A stretch of DNA of 6,777 nt from an uncultured Clostridia bacterium (GTDB lineage Bacteria; Bacillota; Clostridia; Lachnospirales; Anaerotignaceae), in NCBI GenBank assembly GCA_958420075.1, contig CATZIM010000096.1:1-6777 (forward strand), written 5' to 3'. Positions 1 through 6,606 of this stretch are shown here, piece by piece. The notes under the pieces were generated by a model. That model was not told where the DNA came from. It was given only the letters and a program-made list of their open reading frames with translations, and ran no database searches. A program made the position numbers and the translations under genes. How positions within the stretch are numbered: position 1 is the stretch's first letter; each line of letters starts with the position of its first letter.

Positions 1-1
1 C

Positions 2-2191
2 AGCCGGATGACAACAGACGGCATTCAGGACATCTATGTACTGACCATCGACCTGACAGAAAGTACACTGGAACTGAAAGAAGTGGAAAGCAAAACAGAA
101 TACGGTCTGAAAGAAACCGTACAGAAAATGCTCACAGACAACGGCGCCATTGCCGGTGTAAACAGTGACTTCTTTGGTATGGCAGGCAGCTATTCCGCAG
201 GTTTCGGCCCTGTTGTGCGGGATGGGGAACTGATTTCTGCCGGAACCAGCATCAATAAAGACAAAAACCAGTATGGTACTTATGTGAAGGATAAAAACGG
301 CGATTCCATTTTCACTTACTTCAAAACAACAGCGAAATTTTCCAATTCCGCAAAGACCATTGATCTGGCGTCTATCAACAAAGTTACCAGCATGGTATTC
401 CCCATTTACTTTGACAGACAGGCGGCTACAAGCACTGCGGATCTGGACAAGCGTTTTGACAATCTGGTGAAATTTGTGGTACAGAACAACACCATTACAT
501 ATATTTCCCAGAAAGGGGAAACGGTCAATGTGCCTGAAAATGGCTACCTCATCGTTATGAGCGGCGATTACTATACAAACGCTGCTTCTGTATTCAAAGT
601 AGGTGACCCTGTCACATTGCAGGTAAGCTCTACCATCGACTTTGACCAGATTGACACAGCCTTTGGCGGCGGCGGTCTGCTGCTTTTGAACGGCCAGGAA
701 GCGCCTGCAACAGATATTGTGGCAGCAGGCAGACAGCCCAGAACAGCTTTTGGTGTTTCTCAGGACGGTACAAAAGCCATTATGATGGTTGTAGACGGTC
801 GTGGGGACAGCATTGGCGCAACCCATTCTGAAATGGCAGCCCTTATGAAAGAATATGGCGCTTATGAAGCGCTGCATCTGGACGGCGGCGGTTCTTCCAC
901 TATGGTGGTAAAAACCATTGACGATGCGGCACCACAGCTTCAGAACACACCTTCTGATGGGGCACAGAGAAAAGTCATTGCTTCCGTAGGCGTATTCCAG
1001 ACAGCGCCCAAAGGCGAAATCAAAGAAATCGGTATCTCAACTGTAAACGAACATACCCAGCCCGGCAAAACAACAGAATTTACTGTTTATGGTCTGGATG
1101 AATACAAAAACCGTATCTACATTGCACCGGAAGATGTGAAATTTGATGTGGTGGGTATGGAAGGTACATGGAATGGTTTTGAATTCCTGCCTTCCGGCAC
1201 AGGCGCTTATTCTGTTGTGGCAACTTATGGCGATAACATGACAGCAGTGGCAAACGCTACCTGCTATCCCACAGCCAGACTGAAAGCCACATACCCTGAT
1301 GTAAGCATCAAAAACGTAGGCGGCACCACAAAGATCTATGTGAGCGCTTATGACACAGAAGGCTTCGGCAGAGCTGTCACAAATGACGTAACTTACACTG
1401 TGGCAAATCCTGCCATCGGCACTATGAATGGCAATACCTTCACTGCAAAGGCAAAAGGTTCCACTTATGTAAAATGCAGTTGGGCAGGTCAGGACACTTA
1501 TGTGACTGTTACCGTTGGCGGTGCGGCAAAAACAACAGCGCCTGCAAGCACATCTGCGGCAGATCCTTTGCAGCAGACAGTGACAAAACAGAACGACGGC
1601 GCTTTCTACCTGAACATTACCGGTGAACTGAAATACACCGGTACAGGCAAGGTAGACGCAAACACATATAACGCACAGAGAAGCCGTGTACGGGCGGCGG
1701 CAGACAGCGGCGCAGATGTGACCGTTTACGGCGGCTCTTGTGACATCACAACACCGACTGTACAGGATAGCCTGACATGGAACGGCAGCTACCGCTTCAT
1801 GAACAGAGACGGCGCTTCTGTGGTACTGCTGGCAGCAAGTCAGGGTATCCGCAAAACAGATCCTTCTCAGTACGGACGTTTCACACAGGATATTGCGGCG
1901 GCAGGCAATGATACCATCATTTTTGTCACAGACAAAACACCTTCTGATTATCCTTCCGCGGCAGAAGGTGATTACTTCCGCGCTATCCTGAACAAGTATG
2001 TACAGGAAGGAAAGACAGTCTTTGTGGTATCTTGCAGCGGCAATGCTTACTGGGCTTCCACAAAGGACGGCGTTCGTTACATCAATCTGCCTGATCTGTG
2101 GAGAGCAGACGGCACAGCAAATAAAAATGTATATATGCTGAAATTCCGTATTGCCGATGATGGTGTGACATATCAGCCTGTGAAAGTTTGA
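2..2191 (+). CDS. Exported phosphodiester glycosidase (NAGPA domain), 5'-truncated by the window edge
   Basis: The product probably cleaves a sugar attached through a phosphodiester on surface glycans or glycolipids, outside the cell. The frame is open from base 2. The ATG at base 8 is unlikely to be the true start: it has no Shine-Dalgarno site or signal peptide, and the domain is already under way. Counting from that ATG (727 codons), the NAGPA (N-acetylglucosamine-1-phosphodiester alpha-N-acetylglucosaminidase) fold spans about residues 1-331. It shows GVNSDFF (50-56), RTAFGVS (245-251), VVDGR (261-265) and the hallmark HLDGGGSSTM (290-299). Residues ~335-515 look like beta-rich Ig/Big-type spacers, followed by a Thr/Ala/Ser-rich linker (~515-530). 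Residues ~532-727 resemble a metallophosphoesterase-like module without an obvious metal-binding set. It ends at TGA 2189-2191. Family assignment is strong; substrate is unknown. A peptidoglycan or secondary-polymer target is inferred from the neighbouring genes. Confidence 0.9.
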   Translation, partial: SRMTTDGIQDIYVLTIDLTESTLELKEVESKTEYGLKETVQKMLTDNGAIAGVNSDFFGMAGSYSAGFGPVVRDGELISAGTSINKDKNQYGTYVKDKNGDSIFTYFKTTAKFSNSAKTIDLASINKVTSMVFPIYFDRQAATSTADLDKRFDNLVKFVVQNNTITYISQKGETVNVPENGYLIVMSGDYYTNAASVFKVGDPVTLQVSSTIDFDQIDTAFGGGGLLLLNGQEAPATDIVAAGRQPRTAFGVSQDGTKAIMMVVDGRGDSIGATHSEMAALMKEYGAYEALHLDGGGSSTMVVKTIDDAAPQLQNTPSDGAQRKVIASVGVFQTAPKGEIKEIGISTVNEHTQPGKTTEFTVYGLDEYKNRIYIAPEDVKFDVVGMEGTWNGFEFLPSGTGAYSVVATYGDNMTAVANATCYPTARLKATYPDVSIKNVGGTTKIYVSAYDTEGFGRAVTNDVTYTVANPAIGTMNGNTFTAKAKGSTYVKCSWAGQDTYVTVTVGGAAKTTAPASTSAADPLQQTVTKQNDGAFYLNITGELKYTGTGKVDANTYNAQRSRVRAAADSGADVTVYGGSCDITTPTVQDSLTWNGSYRFMNRDGASVVLLAASQGIRKTDPSQYGRFTQDIAAAGNDTIIFVTDKTPSDYPSAAEGDYFRAILNKYVQEGKTVFVVSCSGNAYWASTKDGVRYINLPDLWRADGTANKNVYMLKFRIADDGVTYQPVKV

Positions 2192-2208
2192 AAATCATGA
2201 AAAACAGT

Positions 2209-2239
2209 GGGAAAATAGAAGAAGTTTCTTAAATTTCCC
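2209..2239 (+). terminator. Weak hairpin just after the glycosidase gene
   Basis: GGGAAA (2209-2214) pairs with TTTCCC (2234-2239), with a possible inner AGAA/TTCT stem. A mixed T-rich stretch follows (CATGTTTCTT) rather than a clean U-run. It sits 17 bases after the stop codon. It could help end the upstream transcript, but the stem is short and A/T-rich, so this is a weak call compared with the hairpin at 2278-2306. Confidence 0.2.
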
Positions 2240-2248
2240 CCATGTTTC

Positions 2249-2277
2249 TTGTAAAATCAGTAAGAATACGGTAGTAT
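2249..2277 (+). promoter_or_regulatory. Candidate sigma-A-type promoter for the murJ-fusion operon
   Basis: TTGTAA (2249-2254) serves as a -35 box and TAGTAT (2272-2277) as a -10 box, separated by exactly 17 bases. Each matches the housekeeping consensus at 4 of 6 positions. No extended -10 TG is present. Transcription would begin near 2283-2285, about 80 bases before the murJ ATG, giving a very purine-rich leader (about 2319-2362). This is the only good promoter-like pair found in the gap, but the match is moderate. Confidence 0.45.
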
Positions 2278-2306
2278 AAGGTGGGTAGATATTCTCTATC
2301 CACCTT
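2278..2306 (+). terminator. 12-bp stem-loop between glycosidase and murJ-fusion genes, probable terminator
   Basis: AAGGTGGGTAGA (2278-2289) pairs with TCTATCCACCTT (2295-2306) along its full length, with one G-U wobble and a 5-base loop (TATTC). Downstream bases are T-rich but interrupted (TCCTTGTGTTT), so it is not a textbook U-tract. The symmetric AAGG/CCTT ends would also allow function on the reverse strand. It most likely ends transcripts coming from the glycosidase gene. A 5'-leader structure for murJ is the alternative, but the predicted start of transcription falls inside the left arm. Confidence 0.5.
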
Positions 2307-2350
2307 TCCTTGTGTTTCGGGGAAAGAAAAAGAGAAAACAAAGAAACTTC

Positions 2351-2356
2351 AGGAGA
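2351..2356 (+). promoter_or_regulatory. Shine-Dalgarno site that fixes the murJ-fusion start
   Basis: AGGAGA ends 6 bases before ATG 2363-2365, near-ideal spacing. This supports the start at 2363 over the in-frame GTG at 2312, which would add 17 lysine/arginine-rich residues encoded by the purine-rich leader and has no comparable site in front of it. Confidence 0.8.
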
Positions 2357-2362
2357 AACAAA

Positions 2363-5300
2363 ATGACAACTCAGAAAAAAAACAGCGCCGTGAAAGCGGT
2401 CAGCTTTATGATGCTTATTACTCTGGTGGGAAAAGTGCTGGGGTTGGTGCGAGACCAGCTTTTGGCGGCTAATTACGGCAACGGCATGGCGGCAGAGGCA
2501 TTTACTACAGCCAGTCTGATGCCGCGAACCTTTTTTGACGCGGTATTCGCTTCGGCAATATCCGCCAGCTTCATTCCTATATTCAATGAATATCTGAAGA
2601 AAAAAGGGAAGAAAGAGGCATTTGCCCTTTCTAACCGTTTCATTACCCTCATGGGGCTGGTGACACTGCTTATGACAGTGGTGTGTGAAATCTTTTCGGA
2701 ACAGTTTGTATGGCTCTTTGCCGCAGGTTATGACAACGAAACGGCGGCACTGGCGGCACAGCTGTCCCATGTGATGTTCCCGACCATTTTCTTTACAGGC
2801 ATTGCCTTTTCTTTTGTAGGGATTTTGCAGTCCTTGGATGAATTTAATGTTCCGGCGGCTTTGAGCGTAGCTTCTAACGCCGTTATCATCCTGTATTATA
2901 TTTTCTGGAATGACCGCTTCGGCGTATATGGTCTGGCGGTGGCCTTCCTCATCGGTTGGGCAATGCAGGCTATCATCCAGATTCCTTCCATGATGAAAAA
3001 AGGGTATTTCTACCGCCCGGATTTTCGTTTCCGGGATGAAGGCATACGGAAGATTCTGATTCTGATGCTGCCTGTTATGGTGGGGACATGGATTCAGCCC
3101 ATCAACCTGATTATCAACAACCAGTTTGCTTCCCATCTGGATATGGGGGTAACCACATTACAGTATGCAAACAACTTATATACCATCATCGTTGGGGTAT
3201 TCGTTCTTGCCATTGCCAATCTGATCTTCCCCAAACTTTCCCGTATGGCCGATGATGCAGAAGGGGACGGATTTGGACAGACCGTACGAGTAACCCTGCG
3301 GTCTATGATGTTTTTCCTGATTCCTATGATGGTTGGGCTCATGGTATTGAGCAAACCCTTGGTAAAACTCATTTACGAAAGAGGCAGTTTTGACGCCTTG
3401 GGAACAGAAATGACAGGAACAGCCCTGTGCTTCTTTGCTGTAGGTATGATTGGCTACGGTGTGCAAACCATTTTGAGCCGTGTGTTCTACGCAAAACAGG
3501 AGGGGAAAATGCCTCTGGTGGCTGGTATCATTTCCATCGGTGTCAATGCCGCTTTGTGCTGGCTGCTCATGAAGCCCATGGGGCTGGGCGGTCTGGCGTT
3601 GGCTTCCGCTGTTTCTTCCACAGTGGCAGCGCTGATTCTGTTTGTGCCGACAGTAAAACAGTATCCGGGCATTCTGGATAAAAAACTGGCGGCAGATTTG
3701 TGTAAAATGGCAGTATCCGCTTTGGTGATGCTGTTCTGTGTATATCTGCCTTATCGGTTTCTGGCAGCAAGAATGGGCGACGGGCTCATTCCACGGGTGA
3801 TACTGGTGGGTGTTCCTACCTGCATCGGTATCGCGGTATATATGGTGCTGACTTATGTGCTGCGGGTAGATGAAAGCCGTTTTGCATTCTCTCTGGTGGG
3901 AAAATTCCTCCACCGGGGCGGCGGCAATCCTCCCACAGGGGGCACACCGGAAAAGAAACCCGAAGAAAATACCCAACAACAGAAAGGACGGGAGGGTATG
4001 ACGGACAAAATCTCTCTTTATATCGAGGACAGCTTCTTCTTCCGCCTGATTCATGGTCTGGTGATCTGGTTCTGGGGCATCTGGTCTCAGAGTTTGAGTT
4101 ACCGGGCTTACCGCAGACTGGGACAGGCTGTGGGCAGAGCTTTCCGGGAAAGCGGTATCTTTACATTCCTGCGTCATAACTGGGACTATTGGATTCGTTC
4201 CGCAAGGGGACGGCTGCCCCATCTGCTTCATGGTCCTGCCAAAAGATGTGCTGTGGCAGTGCAGGAAGAAAAAGGCTTTGCAGCTACCATGGTGGCAGAA
4301 AGTGCCATTCTGCGGCTGTGTAATCAGAATTTCCTGATTATTTGCATCTGCGCACTGGCTTTTGCCATTCCTATTTTGCCTACCATGCTGCAGGCGGTAC
4401 TGGCGGCAGGAACCTTTGCCCTCTATGTAATCAACGTATGGATGGGACGCATCCGTATGCAGCGGACAGCGCTGGTAGGGGTGCTGGTTGGACTGTTTGC
4501 CCTGTGCGTGGTATATGGAGCACTGACCAGTTATCACTTCCCTAAAGCCGTTATGGTTATGGGCATTTTTCTGGTATTCCTTTCTGTGTTCTTCGTATGC
4601 AGGGACTGCATTGACACAGAGGAAAAACTGAATCTGGTATTGTTTGTTTTGATTGCAACAGGGGTACTTATTGCCCTTTACGCGATTTTCCAATATGTGG
4701 TTGGCGTGGAAATGGACGAAGCATGGGTTGACGCCGAAAGCTTCGACATCACCACACGCGCTTATGCCACATTCAATAACCCTAACGTATTAGGGGAATA
4801 TCTCATTGTCATCGGCTCTCTGGCGGCAGGGATGATGTGGAAATGCCGCAACTGGGCAGGCAGATTGTTCTACACAGCTTGCTTCGGTATTTTGTGTCTG
4901 GGTCTGCTGGCTACCAACTCCCGTGGAGCGATGCTGGGGCTCATGTTTGCAGCAGGGCTTTTCGTACTGCTGGCAGAACGGCGGCTCATTCCCGTTGGGA
5001 TTGTGGCACTGTTGGCAATGCCTTTCATACTGCCAACCAGTTTGTGGGAACGACTGCTCAGTTCCGTTACTATGAGTGACTCGTCTTCCCAGTATCGTCT
5101 GTCCATTTATCAGGCGGGCTTTGACATGATTCGTCATTACTGGGTGACTGGCATCGGCGTGGATGCCTTCAATGAGATTTATCCGCTGTTCTCTCTGGAA
5201 GCGGCCAACGCTTACCATGTTCATAACTTATTCTTACAGGAGTTCATCGAACTGGGCATTGTGGGCTTCAGCGTATTTCTGGCGCTGGTGCTGCTGTTCT

Positions 5301-5512
5301 TCCAGAAGATTTACAGCACCATGGCAAGAGCGGCAAGAAGATACCGCTTCATTCTGGCGGCAGTATTCGGCGGCTTTGCAGGTATTTTGTTACAGGGGAT
5401 GACAGACCATATCTGGTTTGATTACAGCATTGTGCTGCTATTCTGGTGCGTACTGGGCATCGGCATGGCAGCCGTGAGATTGGGAGAAAAATCATGGAGA
5501 AAGAAAAACTGA
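2363..5512 (+). CDS. murJ: MurJ-type lipid-glycan flippase fused to O-antigen ligase/polymerase-like protein (1049 aa)
   Basis: This single frame joins two integral membrane proteins that are normally separate. Residues 1-~515 are a full-length MurJ/MviN (MOP superfamily) flippase with about 14 hydrophobic segments. It shows the VLGLVRDQ motif (25-32, with R30), MAAEAF (42-47), IPIF (71-74), YERGSFD (338-344) and SRVFYAKQE (372-380). MurJ flips lipid II or a similar undecaprenyl-linked glycan across the membrane. Residues ~517-545 are a hydrophilic Gly/Pro/Glu/Lys/Gln linker. Residues 546-1049 are a complete O-antigen ligase-family protein (listed separately). No stop codon separates the halves. 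The start at 2363 follows AGGAGA. The gene lies 171 bases after the glycosidase gene, behind a possible promoter, and overlaps the GT4 gene by 19 bases. Each half has the usual length of its family, so neither looks degraded. An indel artefact at the junction cannot be excluded by reading alone. Confidence 0.9.
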   Translation: MTTQKKNSAVKAVSFMMLITLVGKVLGLVRDQLLAANYGNGMAAEAFTTASLMPRTFFDAVFASAISASFIPIFNEYLKKKGKKEAFALSNRFITLMGLVTLLMTVVCEIFSEQFVWLFAAGYDNETAALAAQLSHVMFPTIFFTGIAFSFVGILQSLDEFNVPAALSVASNAVIILYYIFWNDRFGVYGLAVAFLIGWAMQAIIQIPSMMKKGYFYRPDFRFRDEGIRKILILMLPVMVGTWIQPINLIINNQFASHLDMGVTTLQYANNLYTIIVGVFVLAIANLIFPKLSRMADDAEGDGFGQTVRVTLRSMMFFLIPMMVGLMVLSKPLVKLIYERGSFDALGTEMTGTALCFFAVGMIGYGVQTILSRVFYAKQEGKMPLVAGIISIGVNAALCWLLMKPMGLGGLALASAVSSTVAALILFVPTVKQYPGILDKKLAADLCKMAVSALVMLFCVYLPYRFLAARMGDGLIPRVILVGVPTCIGIAVYMVLTYVLRVDESRFAFSLVGKFLHRGGGNPPTGGTPEKKPEENTQQQKGREGMTDKISLYIEDSFFFRLIHGLVIWFWGIWSQSLSYRAYRRLGQAVGRAFRESGIFTFLRHNWDYWIRSARGRLPHLLHGPAKRCAVAVQEEKGFAATMVAESAILRLCNQNFLIICICALAFAIPILPTMLQAVLAAGTFALYVINVWMGRIRMQRTALVGVLVGLFALCVVYGALTSYHFPKAVMVMGIFLVFLSVFFVCRDCIDTEEKLNLVLFVLIATGVLIALYAIFQYVVGVEMDEAWVDAESFDITTRAYATFNNPNVLGEYLIVIGSLAAGMMWKCRNWAGRLFYTACFGILCLGLLATNSRGAMLGLMFAAGLFVLLAERRLIPVGIVALLAMPFILPTSLWERLLSSVTMSDSSSQYRLSIYQAGFDMIRHYWVTGIGVDAFNEIYPLFSLEAANAYHVHNLFLQEFIELGIVGFSVFLALVLLFFQKIYSTMARAARRYRFILAAVFGGFAGILLQGMTDHIWFDYSIVLLFWCVLGIGMAAVRLGEKSWRKKN
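3984..4001 (+). promoter_or_regulatory. Internal ribosome-binding site, ATG and out-of-frame ATGA overlap at the fusion junction
   Basis: AAGGA (3984-3988) lies 9 bases before an in-frame ATG (3998-4000), and a second purine block, GGGAGGG (3990-3996), abuts it. The same ATG overlaps TGA 3999-4001 in the +1 frame, the classic ATGA arrangement of translationally coupled genes. This looks like a preserved gene boundary, so the downstream half could also be made as a separate 504-residue protein. Confidence 0.5.
3998..5512 (+). other. O-antigen ligase/polymerase-like half of the fusion (residues 546-1049), possibly also translated alone
   Basis: This is a 504-residue module of the Wzy/WaaL O-antigen ligase family (Wzy_C type), which transfers or polymerises undecaprenyl-linked glycans on the outer face of the membrane. 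An N-terminal stretch (~546-650) is amphipathic and rich in Arg and Trp, probably cytoplasmic or membrane-surface. Multiple hydrophobic helices follow from about residue 656. Family marks are RAYATFNNPN (799-808), the TNSRGA motif (851-856, R854), a large outer loop beginning near 890 with YRLSIYQAGF (911-920) and GIGVDAF (930-936), and YHVHN (951-955, H952 and H954) followed by LFLQEFIELGIVG. The Arg and His pair corresponds to the residues considered important in WaaL-type ligases. Whether it acts as ligase or polymerase cannot be decided from sequence. Its 504-residue length fits the family, supporting a once-separate gene. Confidence 0.8.
5482..5486 (+). promoter_or_regulatory. Shine-Dalgarno site that fixes the GT4 start
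   Basis: GGGAG lies inside the end of the fusion gene, 7 bases before ATG 5494-5496. It supports this ATG over the in-frame GTG at 5446, whose 16 extra residues (basic, with no family match) would be read across the fusion gene's last membrane segment. Confidence 0.75.
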
Positions 5513-6606
5513 AAATTTATCATGTATTGACAGACCGCAATATCGGCGGCGCAGGACGGTGGCTTTTGAACTATCTGAAATACTGCAACCGGGAAACATA
5601 TGATGTACGGGTGGTACTGCCTGCGGACAGCCAGCTTTGCCCTGTGGTGGAAAGTCTGGATATTCCCGTCATCAAAATGGATGCCATGGCAGACAGTTCC
5701 TATGACAAAAAGGCACTGGCACCTCTGACAGAACTTTTCCGCAAGGACAAGCCTGATGTGGTGCATACCCATGCCAGCCTGACAGCCAGAATGGCGGCGA
5801 AAAAAGCAGGTGTGCCTCGGATTTTCCATACAAAACACTGTATGGAAAACGTTAGCGGAAACACACTGAAAAGACTGGCAAAACGGATGGTGAACCATCG
5901 TTACAGCGATAGAGTCATTGCCGTGAGCAAAGCCGTAAGAAAGAGTATGATTGCCGGCGGCACAGACCCGAAACAGATTGTGACCATCTACAACGGCATT
6001 GAAATGCTGTCTCCTCTGACACCAGAGGAAAAGAGGGCGGTACTGGCGGAATACGGTGTGCCCGAAGGTCAGAAAGTTGTGGGCATCGTTGCCAGACTGG
6101 AAGAAGTGAAAGACCATGATACTTTCCTGCGGGCGGCAGAACGCATCTGCAAAGAACGGCAGGATATCACATTCCTCATTGTTGGCACAGGCAGCCAGAT
6201 GGAACGGCTGAAGGCTGACGTGAAAATGATGGGGCTGACAGAAAAGATTTTGTTCACAGGCTTTGTTTCCGCTGTGGAACGGCTGGAAGCGGCGCTGGAT
6301 GTGGCGGTCATCACATCTAAGGAAGAAGCACTGTGCCTTTCCCTCATTGAGTCCATGAGCGCAGGGGTGCCTGCCGTGGGCACAGACAGCGGCGGCGTCA
6401 GTGAAGTGGTACGCCACGGGGAAAACGGCTATCTGGTAGCGGTAGGGGATGACGAGGATCTGGCAAGACGGATTCTGGAAATCCTTTCCGACAGAAGTCT
6501 GTATGAAAGCATGAGCAAAAAAGCCATGGCGTGGACAAGAGAAATGTTCACGGCGGAATTGATGGCGGCAAAAATGGAAAAACTGTATGCGGAGGCAAGA
6601 AAGTGA
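5494..6606 (+). CDS. GT4-family (GT-B fold) glycosyltransferase, 370 aa
   Basis: This is a retaining glycosyltransferase, probably cytoplasmic and membrane-associated, adding a sugar from a nucleotide donor to a lipid-linked or surface glycan. The N-terminal acceptor domain (~1-180) opens with a beta strand and the glycine-rich NIGGAGRWLLNYL segment, and includes PDVVHTHASL and the VIAVSKAV strand typical of GT4 enzymes. The C-terminal donor domain starts around GIVARLEEVK (197-206) and carries the family's E-x7-E signature EALCLSLIE (E278 and E286), followed by SAGVPAVGTDSGG and an ENGYLV segment. All key elements are present and the length is normal. No transmembrane segment or signal peptide is visible. 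It overlaps the upstream fusion gene by 19 bases and touches the next gene, so it is probably translationally coupled in one operon. Donor sugar and acceptor are unknown. Confidence 0.93.
   Translation: MEKEKLKIYHVLTDRNIGGAGRWLLNYLKYCNRETYDVRVVLPADSQLCPVVESLDIPVIKMDAMADSSYDKKALAPLTELFRKDKPDVVHTHASLTARMAAKKAGVPRIFHTKHCMENVSGNTLKRLAKRMVNHRYSDRVIAVSKAVRKSMIAGGTDPKQIVTIYNGIEMLSPLTPEEKRAVLAEYGVPEGQKVVGIVARLEEVKDHDTFLRAAERICKERQDITFLIVGTGSQMERLKADVKMMGLTEKILFTGFVSAVERLEAALDVAVITSKEEALCLSLIESMSAGVPAVGTDSGGVSEVVRHGENGYLVAVGDDEDLARRILEILSDRSLYESMSKKAMAWTREMFTAELMAAKMEKLYAEARK
6591..6595 (+). promoter_or_regulatory. Shine-Dalgarno site for the last gene
   Basis: GGAGG sits near the end of the GT4 gene, 10 bases before ATG 6606-6608. 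The stop and start share one base (TGATG), which favours coupled translation and fixes the start of the truncated downstream gene. Confidence 0.7.

Noticed and set aside
948..1950. Repeated 12-base string acaccttctgat (about 948 and 1937) in the glycosidase gene
   Set aside because: It encodes similar short Thr-Pro-Ser-Asp segments in unrelated domains, and the flanking sequence does not match. This is chance codon reuse rather than a repeat element.
2312..2362. Upstream GTG extension of the MurJ fusion (17 extra residues)
   Set aside because: The extension is a run of Lys/Arg/Asn from a purine-rich leader. AGGAGA, 6 bases before ATG 2363, gives a far better start, and MurJ proteins begin close to that point.
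2281..2472. Small + strand open frame (63 codons) starting in the intergenic gap
   Set aside because: It begins with GTG inside the hairpin, has no Shine-Dalgarno site, and mostly overlaps the start of the murJ half in another frame.
2195..3136. 313-codon reverse-strand open frame covering the gap and the start of the murJ half
   Set aside because: Its composition is His/Gln/Lys-rich and low-quality, it has no family features, and it would run through the hairpin and promoter region.
3176..4693. Very long open frame (505 codons) on the reverse strand, opposite the fusion junction
   Set aside because: The translation is rich in His, Gln, Cys and Asn with no recognisable domain, as expected for the complement of codons for hydrophobic helices. 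The + strand frame has clear family motifs throughout, so this is a shadow.
5446..5493. Upstream GTG extension of the GT4 gene (16 extra residues)
   Set aside because: It has no matching ribosome-binding site, its residues do not fit the GT4 N-terminus, and GGGAG is well placed for the ATG at 5494.
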